Shown here: in pieces, positions 18,312 through 27,555 of the stretch
Numbering within the stretch: the stretch's first letter is position 1
How the letters are laid out: each line of letters begins with the position of its first letter
NCBI RefSeq assembly: GCF_935825525.1
Contig: NZ_CAKXZT010000168.1
Location: 333,148-397,147, forward strand
Origin: Mesorhizobium escarrei
GTDB lineage: Bacteria; Pseudomonadota; Alphaproteobacteria; Rhizobiales; Rhizobiaceae
Direction: 5' to 3'
Length of the DNA: 64,000 bases
Position numbers and translations under genes: made by a program
The notes under the pieces: generated by a model
What the model was told of the DNA's origin: nothing
Databases searched by the model: none
Seen by the model: the letters and a program-made list of their open reading frames with translations, nothing else

Positions 18312-19541
18312 ATGCTGACCAAATCTCCCGCTCCGCCAAACCTGCTCGACCGGTTCACCGAGGCCGGTCTGTCATGGGGCGAGGGCACCTATGCACGTCT
18401 TGCCGCACCGATCGGGGCGGCGGCCTTCGCCCTCTACATCCTGCTGATCGCCGTGACGGCATGGTTCATCCCCGACGCCAATTGGGACATGCTGCCCTAC
18501 CTCGCGATCGCCGAGGAGGGCAGCTATCGCGATGTGCAGGCGCTGCACGATTATGCCTATGGCACGGTCAGGGACGGCGTGTCGGCGGGCGACTACAAGG
18601 CACTGATCGATGACGGCGGCGGCTTCCGCAGTCATATGGCCGGCAATGCCGCCGATTTCCATTCGCTGCTCGGCATGTACCGGATCAAGTTCCTCTACGC
18701 CGAGATTCTTTCGACGATGAGTTCTGTGATGTCGCCGGTCGAGGCCATGCGCGCGGTCTCGGTGCTGTCAGTGCTGCTGTTCGGTGCGATCGCGCTGCTC
18801 TGGCTGCGGTCCGAAGGCGCGCTGGTGCTGGCGCCGGTCGCCGGCGCGGTGCTGATGATGGCCGAATTCGGCGACGTGGCGCGGGCCGCGACGCCGGATC
18901 TGCTGTGCTCGGCCCTATTCCTCGGCGGGCTCTTTGCCTATGTGCGAGGCCGCGAGGTGGCCACCGCAATCCTGCTCTTTCTCGCCGTCATGGCGCGGCC
19001 CGACAACATCGTCTTTCTCGCCGTCTTTGCGGTGTTGCTGGTCGCCTTCCGGCGGAAGGCGTGGGGGGCGCTGGCCGGCTTTGCCGGCTCCCTGGTCGCC
19101 TATTTCGCCATCTCGCATTGGGCGCAGCACCCCGGCTGGTGGTCGCATCTGTGGTTCTCCAGCATCGACCAGCACTACAATATGAACGGCTTCGATCCGC
19201 CGTTCTCGGCCGTCTCCTATCTCCGGGCTTTTGCCGTCTCGCTGGTCCGCGCCGTCAGCCTGAACAGCTGGGTCGGCATCTCGGTGCTGGCGCTGGCGGG
19301 TTGGTATGCCTTAAGCCGCGCCGGCTTCAAGCTCGACCGCCGCGCCGGCATCCTGTTTGCGGCATTGGTGCTTGGCGTGCTGGCGAAGTTCACCGTCTTC
19401 CCGATCCACGACACCCGCATCTACTTTCCCAATCTGATCCCACCGTTCCTGCTGCTCGCCGGCCCCTTCATGGCGCTTTGGGCGAGCATCGAAGCGCATC
19501 GCGCCGCAGTGTTGCACGTCATTCCCGTCGACAAGCCATAA
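18312..19541 (+). CDS. Polytopic membrane protein, GT-C glycosyltransferase-like
   Basis: 409 residues with about nine to ten hydrophobic segments. The first large loop contains IPDANWDMLPYLAIAEEGSY, the type of acidic motif expected after the first transmembrane helix of GT-C enzymes that use polyprenyl-phosphate sugars. Last gene of the 12395-19541 cluster, 37 bp after the aminotransferase. It may be the transferase that uses the lipid-linked sugar at the periplasmic face. There is no close named homologue I recognise. Confidence 0.7.
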   Translation: MLTKSPAPPNLLDRFTEAGLSWGEGTYARLAAPIGAAAFALYILLIAVTAWFIPDANWDMLPYLAIAEEGSYRDVQALHDYAYGTVRDGVSAGDYKALIDDGGGFRSHMAGNAADFHSLLGMYRIKFLYAEILSTMSSVMSPVEAMRAVSVLSVLLFGAIALLWLRSEGALVLAPVAGAVLMMAEFGDVARAATPDLLCSALFLGGLFAYVRGREVATAILLFLAVMARPDNIVFLAVFAVLLVAFRRKAWGALAGFAGSLVAYFAISHWAQHPGWWSHLWFSSIDQHYNMNGFDPPFSAVSYLRAFAVSLVRAVSLNSWVGISVLALAGWYALSRAGFKLDRRAGILFAALVLGVLAKFTVFPIHDTRIYFPNLIPPFLLLAGPFMALWASIEAHRAAVLHVIPVDKP

Positions 19542-19604
19542 GTTCCGTCGCCAGCCTGGCGCGCAGCGTTTTCCCGTGAGGAGGCCGATCTAAAACCAGT
19601 TTCT

Positions 19605-19653
19605 GCGCATGATCCCAACGAAAAATCGGACTCCGATTTTTGGGGGCATGCGC
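19605..19653. repeat. Dispersed palindromic repeat (GCGCATGATCC family), copy 3
   Basis: Begins GCGCATGATCCCAACGAAAA and ends TTTTTGGGGGCATGCGC, with a near-perfect AAAAATCGGA/TCCGATTTTT core. It lies between the GT-C-like gene and the second dehydrogenase. Confidence 0.75.
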
Positions 19654-19777
19654 CGGGGTCGCGCCGCACCTGCAGCGTGTCGCAAACAGGCGGTAGCACG
19701 ATGGCCGTCGCCTGCATATTGTGCGCCGATCAAGCGGGCGCCTGGCGCCTGCAGCAGCACTTTTGGAGTCGCGGGCA

Positions 19778-22339
19778 ATGGCAGGGTTTCCGGAAAAAGC
19801 GAAGGTCGTCATCGTCGGGCTGGGCGGTATTGTCGGCGCATCGGTCGCCCATCACATGATCGAGCGCGGCTGGGACGACATCGTCGGCATCGACAAGTCA
19901 GGCATCCCGACCGATATCGGCTCGACAGCGCACGCTTCCGACTTCTGCTACACCACCAGCCATGATTTCCTGTCCTGCTGGACGACGCTCTACTCCATCG
20001 ACTTCTACGAAAAGATGGGCCATTACGCCCGCATCGGCGGCCTCGAGGTTGCTCGCGTCGGCGACGACGATCGCATGGCGGAGATCAAGCGCAAAATCGC
20101 CTCGGCAAAGGCTTTTGGCACGCGCGCGCGCTTAATCGAACCGGCTGAGATCAAGGAAAAATTCCCGCTGATCGAAGAAGAGATGGTGCAGGGCGGCCTG
20201 TGGGATCCCGATGCCGGTCTCGTCATCCCGCGCTCGCAAACAGTCGCCGGCAAGCTGGTCGACCAGGCGGAAGCCTCCGGAAAGCTTATATCCTTCGCCA
20301 ACACGCCGGCCAGGTCGCTTATCGTCGAGAACGGTCGTATCAAGGGCGTGGTGACCGATCGCGGCACCATCGAAGCCGACTACGTGATTGTTTGCGCAGG
20401 TATCTGGGGCCGGTTGATCGCGGAAATGGTGGGCGAGGACTTGCCGGTCATGCCGATCGACCATCCGCTCACCTTCTTCGGGCCCTATACCGAGTTCGCC
20501 GGCACCGGCAAGGAGATCGGCTGGCCGCTGCTGCGTGACCAGGGCAACTCGGCTTACATGCGCGACACCGGCGATCCCAGGACCGCCGAAGGCGGGCAGA
20601 TCGAGTGGGGCTATTACGAAGAGACCAATCCGCGCCTTTGCCATCCGCGCGACCTTCTGGAGAAGGACCAGGCCCGTCTTTCGCCCTCGCAGCGCGACCT
20701 CGACATGGAACAGATCCTCGCACCGCTCGAGCGCGCCATGGAACTGACGCCGATCCTGGGCGAACTGGGCTACAATGAGAGCCATTCCTTCAACGGGCTT
20801 CTGCAGGTGACGGCAGACGGCGGCCCCTCCATGGGCGAGAGCCAGAAGGTGCGGGGCCTCTGGTATGCCGTCGCGATCTGGGTCAAGGACGGCCCCGGCA
20901 TGGGCAAGCTCATCGCCGACTGGATGACGGACGGCCGCACGTCGATCGACCACCACGCCATCGACTATTCACGCTTCTATCCGCACCAGACGCAAGAGCA
21001 GTTCATCTGGGACCGCTGCACCGAAACGGCGATGAAGGTCTACAATCCGGCCGTCCATTCGCGCGAGCCCTTCTCAAAAGGCCGTAATGTGCGCCGCTCG
21101 CCGTTCTGGGAGCGCGAGAAGGAACTCGGTGGCTATTTCATGGAACTCGGCGGCTGGGAGCGCGCCCATGGCTATGCCGCCAACGAGCACCTGCTCGAGA
21201 AATACGGCAACCGGGTGCCGGTGCGCGAAAACGAGTGGGACAACCGCCATTTCTGGCGCGTCTCCAATGCCGAGCATCTCGCCATGAGCGAGGATTGCGG
21301 CATCGTCAACCTGTCGCATTTCGCGATGTACGACGTGGAAGGCCCGGATCACGTCGCGCTGATGGAATGGCTATGCGCGGCAAAGATCGGCGGCGACGGC
21401 AATATCGGCAAAGGCATCTACACCCATTTCCTCGACGATGAGGGCATGGTGCGCGCCGACCTGACGGTCATCCGCATGGCCGACCGCTGCCGCGTCATCG
21501 ACGGCGCAGATGCCGGCCCGCGCGACTTCCACTACATGCGGCGGACGGCAGAAGACAAAGGTTTCGACGTCACCATCACCGACGTGACCGAAAAGTATGT
21601 GACCGTCGGCATCTGGGGCCCAAACGCCCGGGCAAGATTGAGCAAGGTCGTGGAAGACCCGGACGGCCTGACGCCGGAGAATTTCCCCTTTTCGGCGATC
21701 AAGCCTGTCAGGATCGCCGGCAAGGATGTGACCGCTTTCCGCATCTCCTATGTCGGCGAGCAGGGCTGGGAACTGCACATGCGATACGAAGACGGCCTGG
21801 CCGTCTGGGACGCGTTGCGTTCGACCGGGGTGATGGCTTTTGGCGTCGAAACCTATGCCAACAGCCGCCGCATGGAGAAGAGCCTGCGCCTGCAGAACGC
21901 GGATCTTCTGACCGAGTACAATCTGCTGGAGGCCGATCTTGCCCGTCCGAAGGTCAAGGAGGCTGATTTCAGCGGCAAGGCGAATCATCTGGACTATCGC
22001 GCCCGCGCACATCAGCCGGCCATGCTTTGCACGCTTGTCATGACGAATAATGTCGATTCCAAGGGCGTTGCCCGCTATCCCGTCGGCACGATGCCGGTGA
22101 TGGATCCGCAAACGGGCGAGACGCTGGTCGACGAACTCGGCCGCCGATCCTTCACGACCTCGGTCGCCTACGGCCCGACCATCGGCAAGAACATCGCACT
22201 CGCCTATCTGCCGTGGGCGTATTGCCAGGAGGGCCGCAAGCTGGATGTTGAGTATTTCGGCGAGACATACCCGGTCGAAGTGGCCGCAGTCGGCTACAGG
22301 CCGCTCTACGACCCGGAGAACCTCAAGCCACGCAGCTGA
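19778..22339 (+). CDS. FAD-dependent dehydrogenase with GcvT domain (dimethylglycine dehydrogenase-like)
   Basis: 853 residues from ATG 19778 (GGAG 13 bases upstream); an earlier in-frame start would add a non-conserved leader. The N-terminal DAO domain has VVIVGLGGIVGASVAHHMIE, STAHASDFCYTTSHDF in place of the usual SGSTWHAAG, and a FAO_M middle part; the GcvT domain starts near residue 430 and includes VGIWGPNARARLSKV and SYVGEQGWELHMRYEDG. It differs markedly from the paralogues at 1-1968 and 51504-54089 at the flavin site, so it probably has another N-methyl substrate. It is monocistronic by position, separated from neighbours by repeats on both sides. Confidence 0.88.
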   Translation: MAGFPEKAKVVIVGLGGIVGASVAHHMIERGWDDIVGIDKSGIPTDIGSTAHASDFCYTTSHDFLSCWTTLYSIDFYEKMGHYARIGGLEVARVGDDDRMAEIKRKIASAKAFGTRARLIEPAEIKEKFPLIEEEMVQGGLWDPDAGLVIPRSQTVAGKLVDQAEASGKLISFANTPARSLIVENGRIKGVVTDRGTIEADYVIVCAGIWGRLIAEMVGEDLPVMPIDHPLTFFGPYTEFAGTGKEIGWPLLRDQGNSAYMRDTGDPRTAEGGQIEWGYYEETNPRLCHPRDLLEKDQARLSPSQRDLDMEQILAPLERAMELTPILGELGYNESHSFNGLLQVTADGGPSMGESQKVRGLWYAVAIWVKDGPGMGKLIADWMTDGRTSIDHHAIDYSRFYPHQTQEQFIWDRCTETAMKVYNPAVHSREPFSKGRNVRRSPFWEREKELGGYFMELGGWERAHGYAANEHLLEKYGNRVPVRENEWDNRHFWRVSNAEHLAMSEDCGIVNLSHFAMYDVEGPDHVALMEWLCAAKIGGDGNIGKGIYTHFLDDEGMVRADLTVIRMADRCRVIDGADAGPRDFHYMRRTAEDKGFDVTITDVTEKYVTVGIWGPNARARLSKVVEDPDGLTPENFPFSAIKPVRIAGKDVTAFRISYVGEQGWELHMRYEDGLAVWDALRSTGVMAFGVETYANSRRMEKSLRLQNADLLTEYNLLEADLARPKVKEADFSGKANHLDYRARAHQPAMLCTLVMTNNVDSKGVARYPVGTMPVMDPQTGETLVDELGRRSFTTSVAYGPTIGKNIALAYLPWAYCQEGRKLDVEYFGETYPVEVAAVGYRPLYDPENLKPRS

Positions 22340-22393
22340 GCCTTCCTTCAATAGAGGGTGAGGGGGCGGACTCGCAAAACGTGAACGCAAAGA

Positions 22394-22526
22394 CTTAAGG
22401 CGCGTCGGGTCTGAGCGGAGTCATGCGACGCGCTTTAAGTTCTCGTTTTTATGCATGTCGTTACCCAAAACCGCTGCTCACCCTCGGTTCAAGGCCGAGG
22501 GCATGCCTTTGGGTGACATGCATTAG
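22394..22526 (+). repeat. Dispersed composite palindromic repeat, copy A
   Basis: About 133 bp made of a GCGCGTCG...CGACGCGCTTTAAG stem, then ATGCATGTCGTTA, AAAACCGCTG, a GGTTCAAGGCCGAGGGCATG segment and a terminal ATGCATTAG. A second, inverted copy is at 34633-34758 with matching order and spacing. Confidence 0.75.
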
Positions 22527-22584
22527 TTAGATCGGCGCTGGGCTTTTCGCTTTGTGGCGCGACGATTTTCGCTTACCTTGCGGC

Positions 22585-23433
22585 ATGTCTGCTTTTCCTC
22601 ACGCAGGACATCTCCTCTCAGGCGCCGCCGTGCTGGCGCTGATGCTCGCTCAGGCGCGGGAATCCCGCGCCGCCGAACCTGTCGATATTGAACTGGTGCT
22701 GGCGGTCGACGTTTCGCTGTCGATGTCGCCGGCCGAACTCGAAATCCAGCGTCGCGGCTATGTCGCGGCGCTGACGCACGACACTGTGCTGCAGGCCATC
22801 GCTGAGGGCGCCTATGGCAAGATTGCCGTCACCTATGTCGAATGGGCCGGCACGACCTGGCAGCACGTCATCGTGCCTTGGACGGTGATCGCCAATCGTG
22901 CCGACGCCGAGCGGGTGGTCGAACAGCTCTCCGCCCATGCGCCCAACAGCGCCCGGCGCACCTCGATTTCCGGAGCCTTGCAATTCAGCAGCGATCTCTT
23001 CGCCGAAAGCGGCTTTCAGGGCGTCAAGCGGGTCGTCGACATTTCAGGCGATGGCCCCAACAATCAAGGTGCTCCCGTCAACATCATCCGTGACGAACTG
23101 GTCAAGCAAGGCATCACCATCAACGGCCTGCCGCTGATGACCCGGGGCGGCTTCACCAGCGTCTACGACGTCAACTATCTCGACCGTTATTACACCGACT
23201 GCGTCATCGGCGGGCCCGGCGCGTTCATGATTCCGGTCAATGAGTGGACGCAGTTTCCCGAAGCGATCCGCCGCAAGCTGGTGCTTGAGCTTGCCGGGCC
23301 TGCCTCACCGCAATGGGCGGTGGAAGAAGCGGCGCATCCGCCGGTGGTGCTGGCGCAAGACAAGCCGGCCACCGACTGCCAGGTCGGCGAGAAAATGTGG
23401 CGCGACCGAAGCTGGATGTTCGACAGCCGCTAG
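22585..23433 (+). CDS. DUF1194 protein (exported VWA-like fold)
   Basis: 282 residues from ATG 22585; a TTG at 22552 is the only longer start and lies before an N-terminus that already works as a signal peptide (LLSGAAVLALMLAQARESRA). The mature part opens with ELVLAVDVSLSMSPAELE, a MIDAS-like DxSxS motif, and continues with KRVVDISGDGPNNQG and YTDCVIGGPGAFMIPV, both diagnostic of DUF1194. A role in metal-dependent protein binding in the periplasm is the general expectation for VWA folds; the specific role is unknown. It is convergent with the GbdR-like regulator. Confidence 0.85.
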   Translation: MSAFPHAGHLLSGAAVLALMLAQARESRAAEPVDIELVLAVDVSLSMSPAELEIQRRGYVAALTHDTVLQAIAEGAYGKIAVTYVEWAGTTWQHVIVPWTVIANRADAERVVEQLSAHAPNSARRTSISGALQFSSDLFAESGFQGVKRVVDISGDGPNNQGAPVNIIRDELVKQGITINGLPLMTRGGFTSVYDVNYLDRYYTDCVIGGPGAFMIPVNEWTQFPEAIRRKLVLELAGPASPQWAVEEAAHPPVVLAQDKPATDCQVGEKMWRDRSWMFDSR

Positions 23434-23496
23434 CCCGGGGCTAGCTTGACTTCAAGTGCTCCCCGCCAGAGGTACGCGTGCAAGATGTTGCCTTGT

Positions 23497-24498
23497 CTAC
23501 GCGGCCAGCAACTGCTTGCGATCGACGCGCTCCTGCTGCGGCGAGCGCGCATAGAGCTCGCGATAGCATTTGGAGAAATGAGAGGCGGAGACGAAGCCGC
23601 AAGCGACCGCCACTTCGACCACCGGCAGCGATGACTGGATCAGCAAGTGCCGGGCTCGGTCGAGGCGGATCTCCAGATAGTAGCGGGCAGGGGATCGTCC
23701 CATCTCGGTGCGGAACAGGCGCTCGATCTGCCGGCGTGACAGATCGACATGGTCAGCGATCTCGATCAGCGACAGCGGCTCGGACAGGTTTGCTTCCATC
23801 AATTCGATGATGGTCAGCACCTTGGAGTTCTGTACGCCAAGGCGTGCGCGCAGCGGCAGGCGCTGGCGATCGGTCGGGCTGCGCACGCGGTCAGTCAAGA
23901 CCTGCTCGCAGACCCGGTTAACGAGATTGTCGTCGAAATCGTCGCCGATCAGCTTCAGCATCATGTCGAGCGCCGCGGTGCCGCCGGCGCAGGTGTAGAT
24001 GTTCTGGTCGATCTCGAAGAGGTCGGCAAAGACATTGGCCTTGGGGAACGCTTCGGAAAAGCCTGGCAGGTTCTCCCAATGAATGGCGCAGCGCTTGTTG
24101 GACAACAGGCCGGCGGCGGCCAGTATATGTGCGCCGGTGCACAGGCCGCCGAGGGCGACGCCGCGATTGTATTCCTCGCGCAGCCAGGCGAAGGCCGATC
24201 TGTTCTGGTAGCGCTCGACATTGATGCCGCTGCAAACGACCGCCATATTCGGCCGTTCGGGGCCGGACATCTTCTTGCGTTCGTCCTCCAGCGAGGTGTT
24301 GACGGCGCATTCGACGCCGTTCGAGGCGCGCACCGGCTTGCCGTCGATGCTGGCGAGCCGCCAGCGGTAGGCCTCGTAGCCGAGCATCCGGTTGGCCGAG
24401 CGCAACGGATCGAGCGCCGTTGCAAAGGCGATCATGGTGAAATCGGGGACCAGGAAGAATACAAACGATCGCCTGATCTGATGATTTACGACGTTCAC
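23497..24498 (-). CDS. GlxA/GbdR-type transcriptional regulator (GATase-1-like plus AraC)
   Basis: 333 residues. An N-terminal DJ-1/GATase-like sensor domain (SFVFFLVPDFTMIAFATALD; the nucleophile-elbow-like GLCTGAHILAAAGLL) is followed by a C-terminal AraC HTH (SLIEIADHVDLSRRQIERLF, EVAVACGFVSASHFSKCYRE). This is the architecture and sequence style of GbdR, which in Pseudomonas senses glycine betaine or dimethylglycine and activates betaine demethylation, dgc and sox operons. With soxBDAG, bmt and dehydrogenases in the same window, it is the best candidate for their activator. A perfect palindrome, TTTGCGAC-N4-GTCGCAAA, lies about 108 bp upstream of its start. Confidence 0.85.
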   Translation of the reverse strand: MNVVNHQIRRSFVFFLVPDFTMIAFATALDPLRSANRMLGYEAYRWRLASIDGKPVRASNGVECAVNTSLEDERKKMSGPERPNMAVVCSGINVERYQNRSAFAWLREEYNRGVALGGLCTGAHILAAAGLLSNKRCAIHWENLPGFSEAFPKANVFADLFEIDQNIYTCAGGTAALDMMLKLIGDDFDDNLVNRVCEQVLTDRVRSPTDRQRLPLRARLGVQNSKVLTIIELMEANLSEPLSLIEIADHVDLSRRQIERLFRTEMGRSPARYYLEIRLDRARHLLIQSSLPVVEVAVACGFVSASHFSKCYRELYARSPQQERVDRKQLLAA

Positions 24499-24605
24499 AG
24501 GGTAACCCTCACGCTACAATGGCGCGAACAGGATGTCGCGATCAGCATAGCGACATCAGGAAAAAGCTTTCCTGTCAATTGGCTAGGCGGCAACGGAAGA
24601 CTTTA

Positions 24606-24625
24606 TTTGCGACATGGGTCGCAAA
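24606..24625. promoter_or_regulatory. Palindrome upstream of the GbdR-like regulator
   Basis: TTTGCGACATGGGTCGCAAA, perfect 8-bp arms. The half-site TTTGCGAC also occurs twice (38723, 38779) in the divergent promoter between the corrinoid-protein and mttB genes. Regulator identity is unknown. Confidence 0.45.
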
Positions 24626-24785
24626 TGGGCAATCGCTATGGGATGATGGACCCAACATGCTGCCGGATTGAGCTTAGGCCGCATGTGGTCGGGGCGTGAC
24701 CAAGCACGCCGCCTCGGCAGACCGAAGCGGCGTTGTGATCAACTTCGAAGCAGCAGCAGCGAGCGCCGCTTGCGAACTTGGCAGA

Positions 24786-24920
24786 TCAGGCGACGAAGCC
24801 GAGGCGCGCGGCGGCCACGGCGCCGGTCTGGCCCGGCATGGTGTTGGCAAGGCGCTGGCGCTCGAGCGCGGTCGTCAGGTTCATTTCACGGCGAGCAAAA
24901 AGGCGGGCAAAAAGCTTCAT
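24786..24920 (-). CDS. Small basic protein, 44 residues
   Basis: ATG at 24918-24920 with GGAG 6 bases upstream. The product begins MKLFARLFARREMNLTTALE and ends AAARLGFVA; an amphipathic Arg/Leu-rich N-terminus is followed by an Ala/Gly-rich tail. Two further in-frame ATGs precede the chosen one but lie too close to the Shine-Dalgarno sequence. Codon use is like that of neighbouring genes. It shares orientation and neighbourhood with the DUF1127 gene at 25253 but has no DUF1127 motif. Function unknown. Confidence 0.6.
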   Translation of the reverse strand: MKLFARLFARREMNLTTALERQRLANTMPGQTGAVAAARLGFVA

Positions 24921-25252
24921 CATCATCTCCATTCAGGTTGCTCAGACGGGTCGCCTTCGCTTGATGGAGTGGGGCAGCTCGTTGGCTGGAGCTGATATAG
25001 GCTTACGTGCGGGGAAACTAAATCGCAAAAGCGAACCACTTGATAGGAAAAGCGACACGGAATGCGACAAATTTGGGCAACTGCCCAAGATTTGTGAATA
25101 TGTACAATGCTTTAGGCAGAAATCCCGCTGCTATGCAGCGCATTCATATGCGTCATGCAGCGGTGATATGAGTCTAAAAGAACATTTAACAAAATAAACG
25201 GCCTGCCGAACATGGTCTGTGCGGCAGGCCTTCAGCTTTTGATACACACGAT
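24921..25252. other. AT-richer intergenic stretch with hairpins
   Basis: 332 bp with visibly lower GC than the surroundings. It contains the palindrome TTGGGCAACTGCCCAA (25073-25088, 7-bp arms) and the terminator of the DUF1127 gene at its right end. It should hold the promoter of the 44-residue gene. No other gene is seen. Confidence 0.5.
25188..25230 (-). terminator. Intrinsic terminator of the DUF1127 gene
   Basis: On the minus strand GGCCTGCCG...CGGCAGGCC (9-bp stem, 25230-25200) is followed by GTTTATTTTGTT. Confidence 0.75.
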
Positions 25253-25441
25253 CTATTTTACTCCACCAGCCCAGGATCCAACGCCATAGCGAGTGCCGGT
25301 CTTGGTGTCGGCGGCTTCGGGCCAGCCGATATCCTTTTGCAGTTCGATCGGCAGAGAGCGGATGGCGCGTTCGGTCTGGTAGCGGGCGCGGGCCGCGCTG
25401 AATTCGGTCGCGATGCGGCCGATGGATGACAGGATAGACAT
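25253..25441 (-). CDS. DUF1127 small protein
   Basis: 62 residues, ending with the conserved DUF1127 block (RAIRSLPIELQKDIGWPEA). Arg-rich DUF1127 micro-proteins are abundant in Rhizobiales; those studied bind RNA and affect sRNA turnover, stress response and phosphate or carbon metabolism. It has its own terminator and is divergent from the LysR gene at 25671. A second DUF1127 gene is at 27818. Confidence 0.9.
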   Translation of the reverse strand: MSILSSIGRIATEFSAARARYQTERAIRSLPIELQKDIGWPEAADTKTGTRYGVGSWAGGVK

Positions 25442-25670
25442 TTTTAATTCTCCTTCAGGTTGGGTCGGGTGCCGGGCGTTCGGCGGACCAAGCGCTACAT
25501 CCGGTTTGTTTCAGCTTCATTTCGTGTCGATTGCAGATCAGTGTCACCGCCGTTTCAACGCCGCCTTCGATGCGTCTGCCTTCGATGGAGTTGACTATCC
25601 TCCCAAAATGATGTTCAATCAAACGAAATGGAATGATAGTTTGCATCAGAAAAATTGAAGGTCGATCCCA

Positions 25671-26570
25671 ATGAACGCCCCACTCAATCATCCGTTGCCG
25701 CTGCTCGATCTCGACGTCTTGCGCACCTTCGTGGCGATCGCCGAGACCGGCAGTTTCACCACCGCGGCCAATGCCGTCTTCCGCACACCGTCGGCAGTTT
25801 CCATGCAGATCAAGAAGCTGGAGGACATTCTCGGCCGCTCCGTGTTTGCGCGCGACGCGCGCTCGGTGACGCTGACCACGGATGGCGAGATGCTGCTCGG
25901 CTATGCCCGCCGGCTGTTGTCGATCAACCGCGAGGTGGTGTCGAAGTTCATCATCCCCGACATTGTCGGGGTGGTGCGGCTCGGCTCGCCCGACGACTAT
26001 GGCGAGCGCGTGCTGCCGCATGTACTGAAGCGTTTTGCGCAGTCGCATCCTTCAATCGCGGTCGACGTCACCATCGATCAGAGCATCAATCTGCGCCGGC
26101 GCATGGACGACCGGGCGCTCGACATCACGCTTCTCACCAATTCCTACAAGACCAGCGCGCTCGGCGCCGAAGTGCTGCTCACCGAACCGATCGTCTGGGC
26201 CGGCGCCAAGGGCGGCTGCGCGCATCTGCGCGAGCCGCTGCCGGTGTCATTGTGGGAAGAGGGCTGCGCCTGGCGGGCCGGTGCGCTCGAGGCGCTTGGG
26301 CGTGAGGGCCGCAACTACCGCGTCGCCTATATGAGTGCGCACACGGCCGGCCAGCGCGCCGCAATCATGTCCGACCTCGCGGTGGCGCCGCTGCCGAAAT
26401 CGTTCCTCGGCAGCGACATGGTCGAGCTTTGCCCGAAGGACGGCATGCCCGACATCGGCACCTACAATCTGGCCATGGTTGTGGCGCCGGACGCCAGCGC
26501 GCCAGTGAAGGCGGTCGCCGACCACATCCGTGCGACCTTCGAAGTGTTCAGGGAAACCGGCAAATTCTGA
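25671..26570 (+). CDS. LysR-family transcriptional regulator
   Basis: 299 residues. N-terminal winged HTH (LDVLRTFVAIAETGSFTTAANAVFRTPSAVSMQIKKLEDILG as a block at about residues 12-54) and a C-terminal periplasmic-binding-like effector domain (VRLGSPDDYGERVLPHVLKR and later SDLAVAPLPKSFLG). ATG 25671 has GAAGG about 10 bases upstream. It is divergent from the DUF1127 gene across 230 bp and convergent with the esterase. The target is unknown; LysR regulators commonly control the divergent neighbour. Confidence 0.93.
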   Translation: MNAPLNHPLPLLDLDVLRTFVAIAETGSFTTAANAVFRTPSAVSMQIKKLEDILGRSVFARDARSVTLTTDGEMLLGYARRLLSINREVVSKFIIPDIVGVVRLGSPDDYGERVLPHVLKRFAQSHPSIAVDVTIDQSINLRRRMDDRALDITLLTNSYKTSALGAEVLLTEPIVWAGAKGGCAHLREPLPVSLWEEGCAWRAGALEALGREGRNYRVAYMSAHTAGQRAAIMSDLAVAPLPKSFLGSDMVELCPKDGMPDIGTYNLAMVVAPDASAPVKAVADHIRATFEVFRETGKF

Positions 26571-26571
26571 C

Positions 26572-27555
26572 TTAGGACCTCAACGGCTTAGCCAAGTTGT
26601 GAGCGGTGACGCCGCGATTCGTCCTTTGCAGCGCCAATTCGCCGGCTTTGGCATGATAGCTTTCGGTGTCGCTGGCTAAAAACGTCACGATGCTATCCCG
26701 CGCGCGCCGCGCTTCCGGCATGTCGATCAGCGGCCAGACGTGGAACATGCCTTGCTCGTGCACGACCTCGATCTCGACACCGGCGGCACGGGCCTTTTGC
26801 GCGAAGATCAGATTGTCGGGGGTCAGCATGTCGCGCGAACCGGTCAGAAGCAGCGTTTTCGGCAACACCGAGAGGTCACCGTAAAGCGGACTGATGCGCC
26901 AGTCGCTGGGATCTATGCCGGCACTGTAGAGCCGGACTGCCTCCAGCCCGCCAGGAATTCCCAGCCACGGATCGTAGCGTTCCGCCTCTAACACTTCGGG
27001 GTTGGCGAGCGACACATCGAGCCCGGGCGAAATCAGCACATGACGCCACGGCAAGGACAGGGCGGCTTCCGCGGCCATCATGGTCAGCACCACGGCCATG
27101 TTGCCGCCGGCGGAATCGCCCATGAAGACGATGTCCTGCGCTTCCGTTTCGTCGAGCATCTGACGGTAGACCTTGCCGACCATGCCGAACATGGCGTGGA
27201 AATCGTATTCGGGAGCAATGGGATAGATCGGCACGGTGATGCCGAAGCCCAGGCGGGCCGCCATGTCGGCGATCAATCCCCAGTGATAGGACGTGATTTG
27301 AAAGACATAGGCGCCGCCATGCAGGTAGAGGATCCGCTTTCGCTCGCCGGTCTTTGGTGCGATCTCGTACACGGGAAAGCCGTCGACGCTGTGCGTCGCG
27401 ATCTCGAAACGCTGATGCAGCGATGCGGGCGGCCGATGGTTCTCCGTCTTGCGCGCGTAGGCAATCCAGCGCTGCAGGTTCTCCGGGCTGGAGAAGGCTT
27501 GCTTGCGGCTATACCTGAGCACGAAGGACACGACGTGGCTTTTGATACTGGGCAT
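26572..27555 (-). CDS. Alpha/beta hydrolase of the hormone-sensitive lipase (esterase IV) type
   Basis: 327 residues. The oxyanion motif is seen as YLHGGAYVF (HGG), the nucleophile as FMGDSAGGNMAV (GDSAG), the acid in TGSRDMLTPDN and the histidine in QGMFHVWPL. All parts of the triad are present. Such enzymes hydrolyse short acyl esters in the cytosol. It ends 1 bp after the convergent LysR gene. Substrate is unknown. Confidence 0.9.
   Translation of the reverse strand: MPSIKSHVVSFVLRYSRKQAFSSPENLQRWIAYARKTENHRPPASLHQRFEIATHSVDGFPVYEIAPKTGERKRILYLHGGAYVFQITSYHWGLIADMAARLGFGITVPIYPIAPEYDFHAMFGMVGKVYRQMLDETEAQDIVFMGDSAGGNMAVVLTMMAAEAALSLPWRHVLISPGLDVSLANPEVLEAERYDPWLGIPGGLEAVRLYSAGIDPSDWRISPLYGDLSVLPKTLLLTGSRDMLTPDNLIFAQKARAAGVEIEVVHEQGMFHVWPLIDMPEARRARDSIVTFLASDTESYHAKAGELALQRTNRGVTAHNLAKPLRS

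Noticed and set aside
16316..18388. 690-codon minus-strand frame opposite the aminotransferase
   Set aside because: Shadow of strong codon bias; no motif, and the plus strand is a textbook class III aminotransferase.
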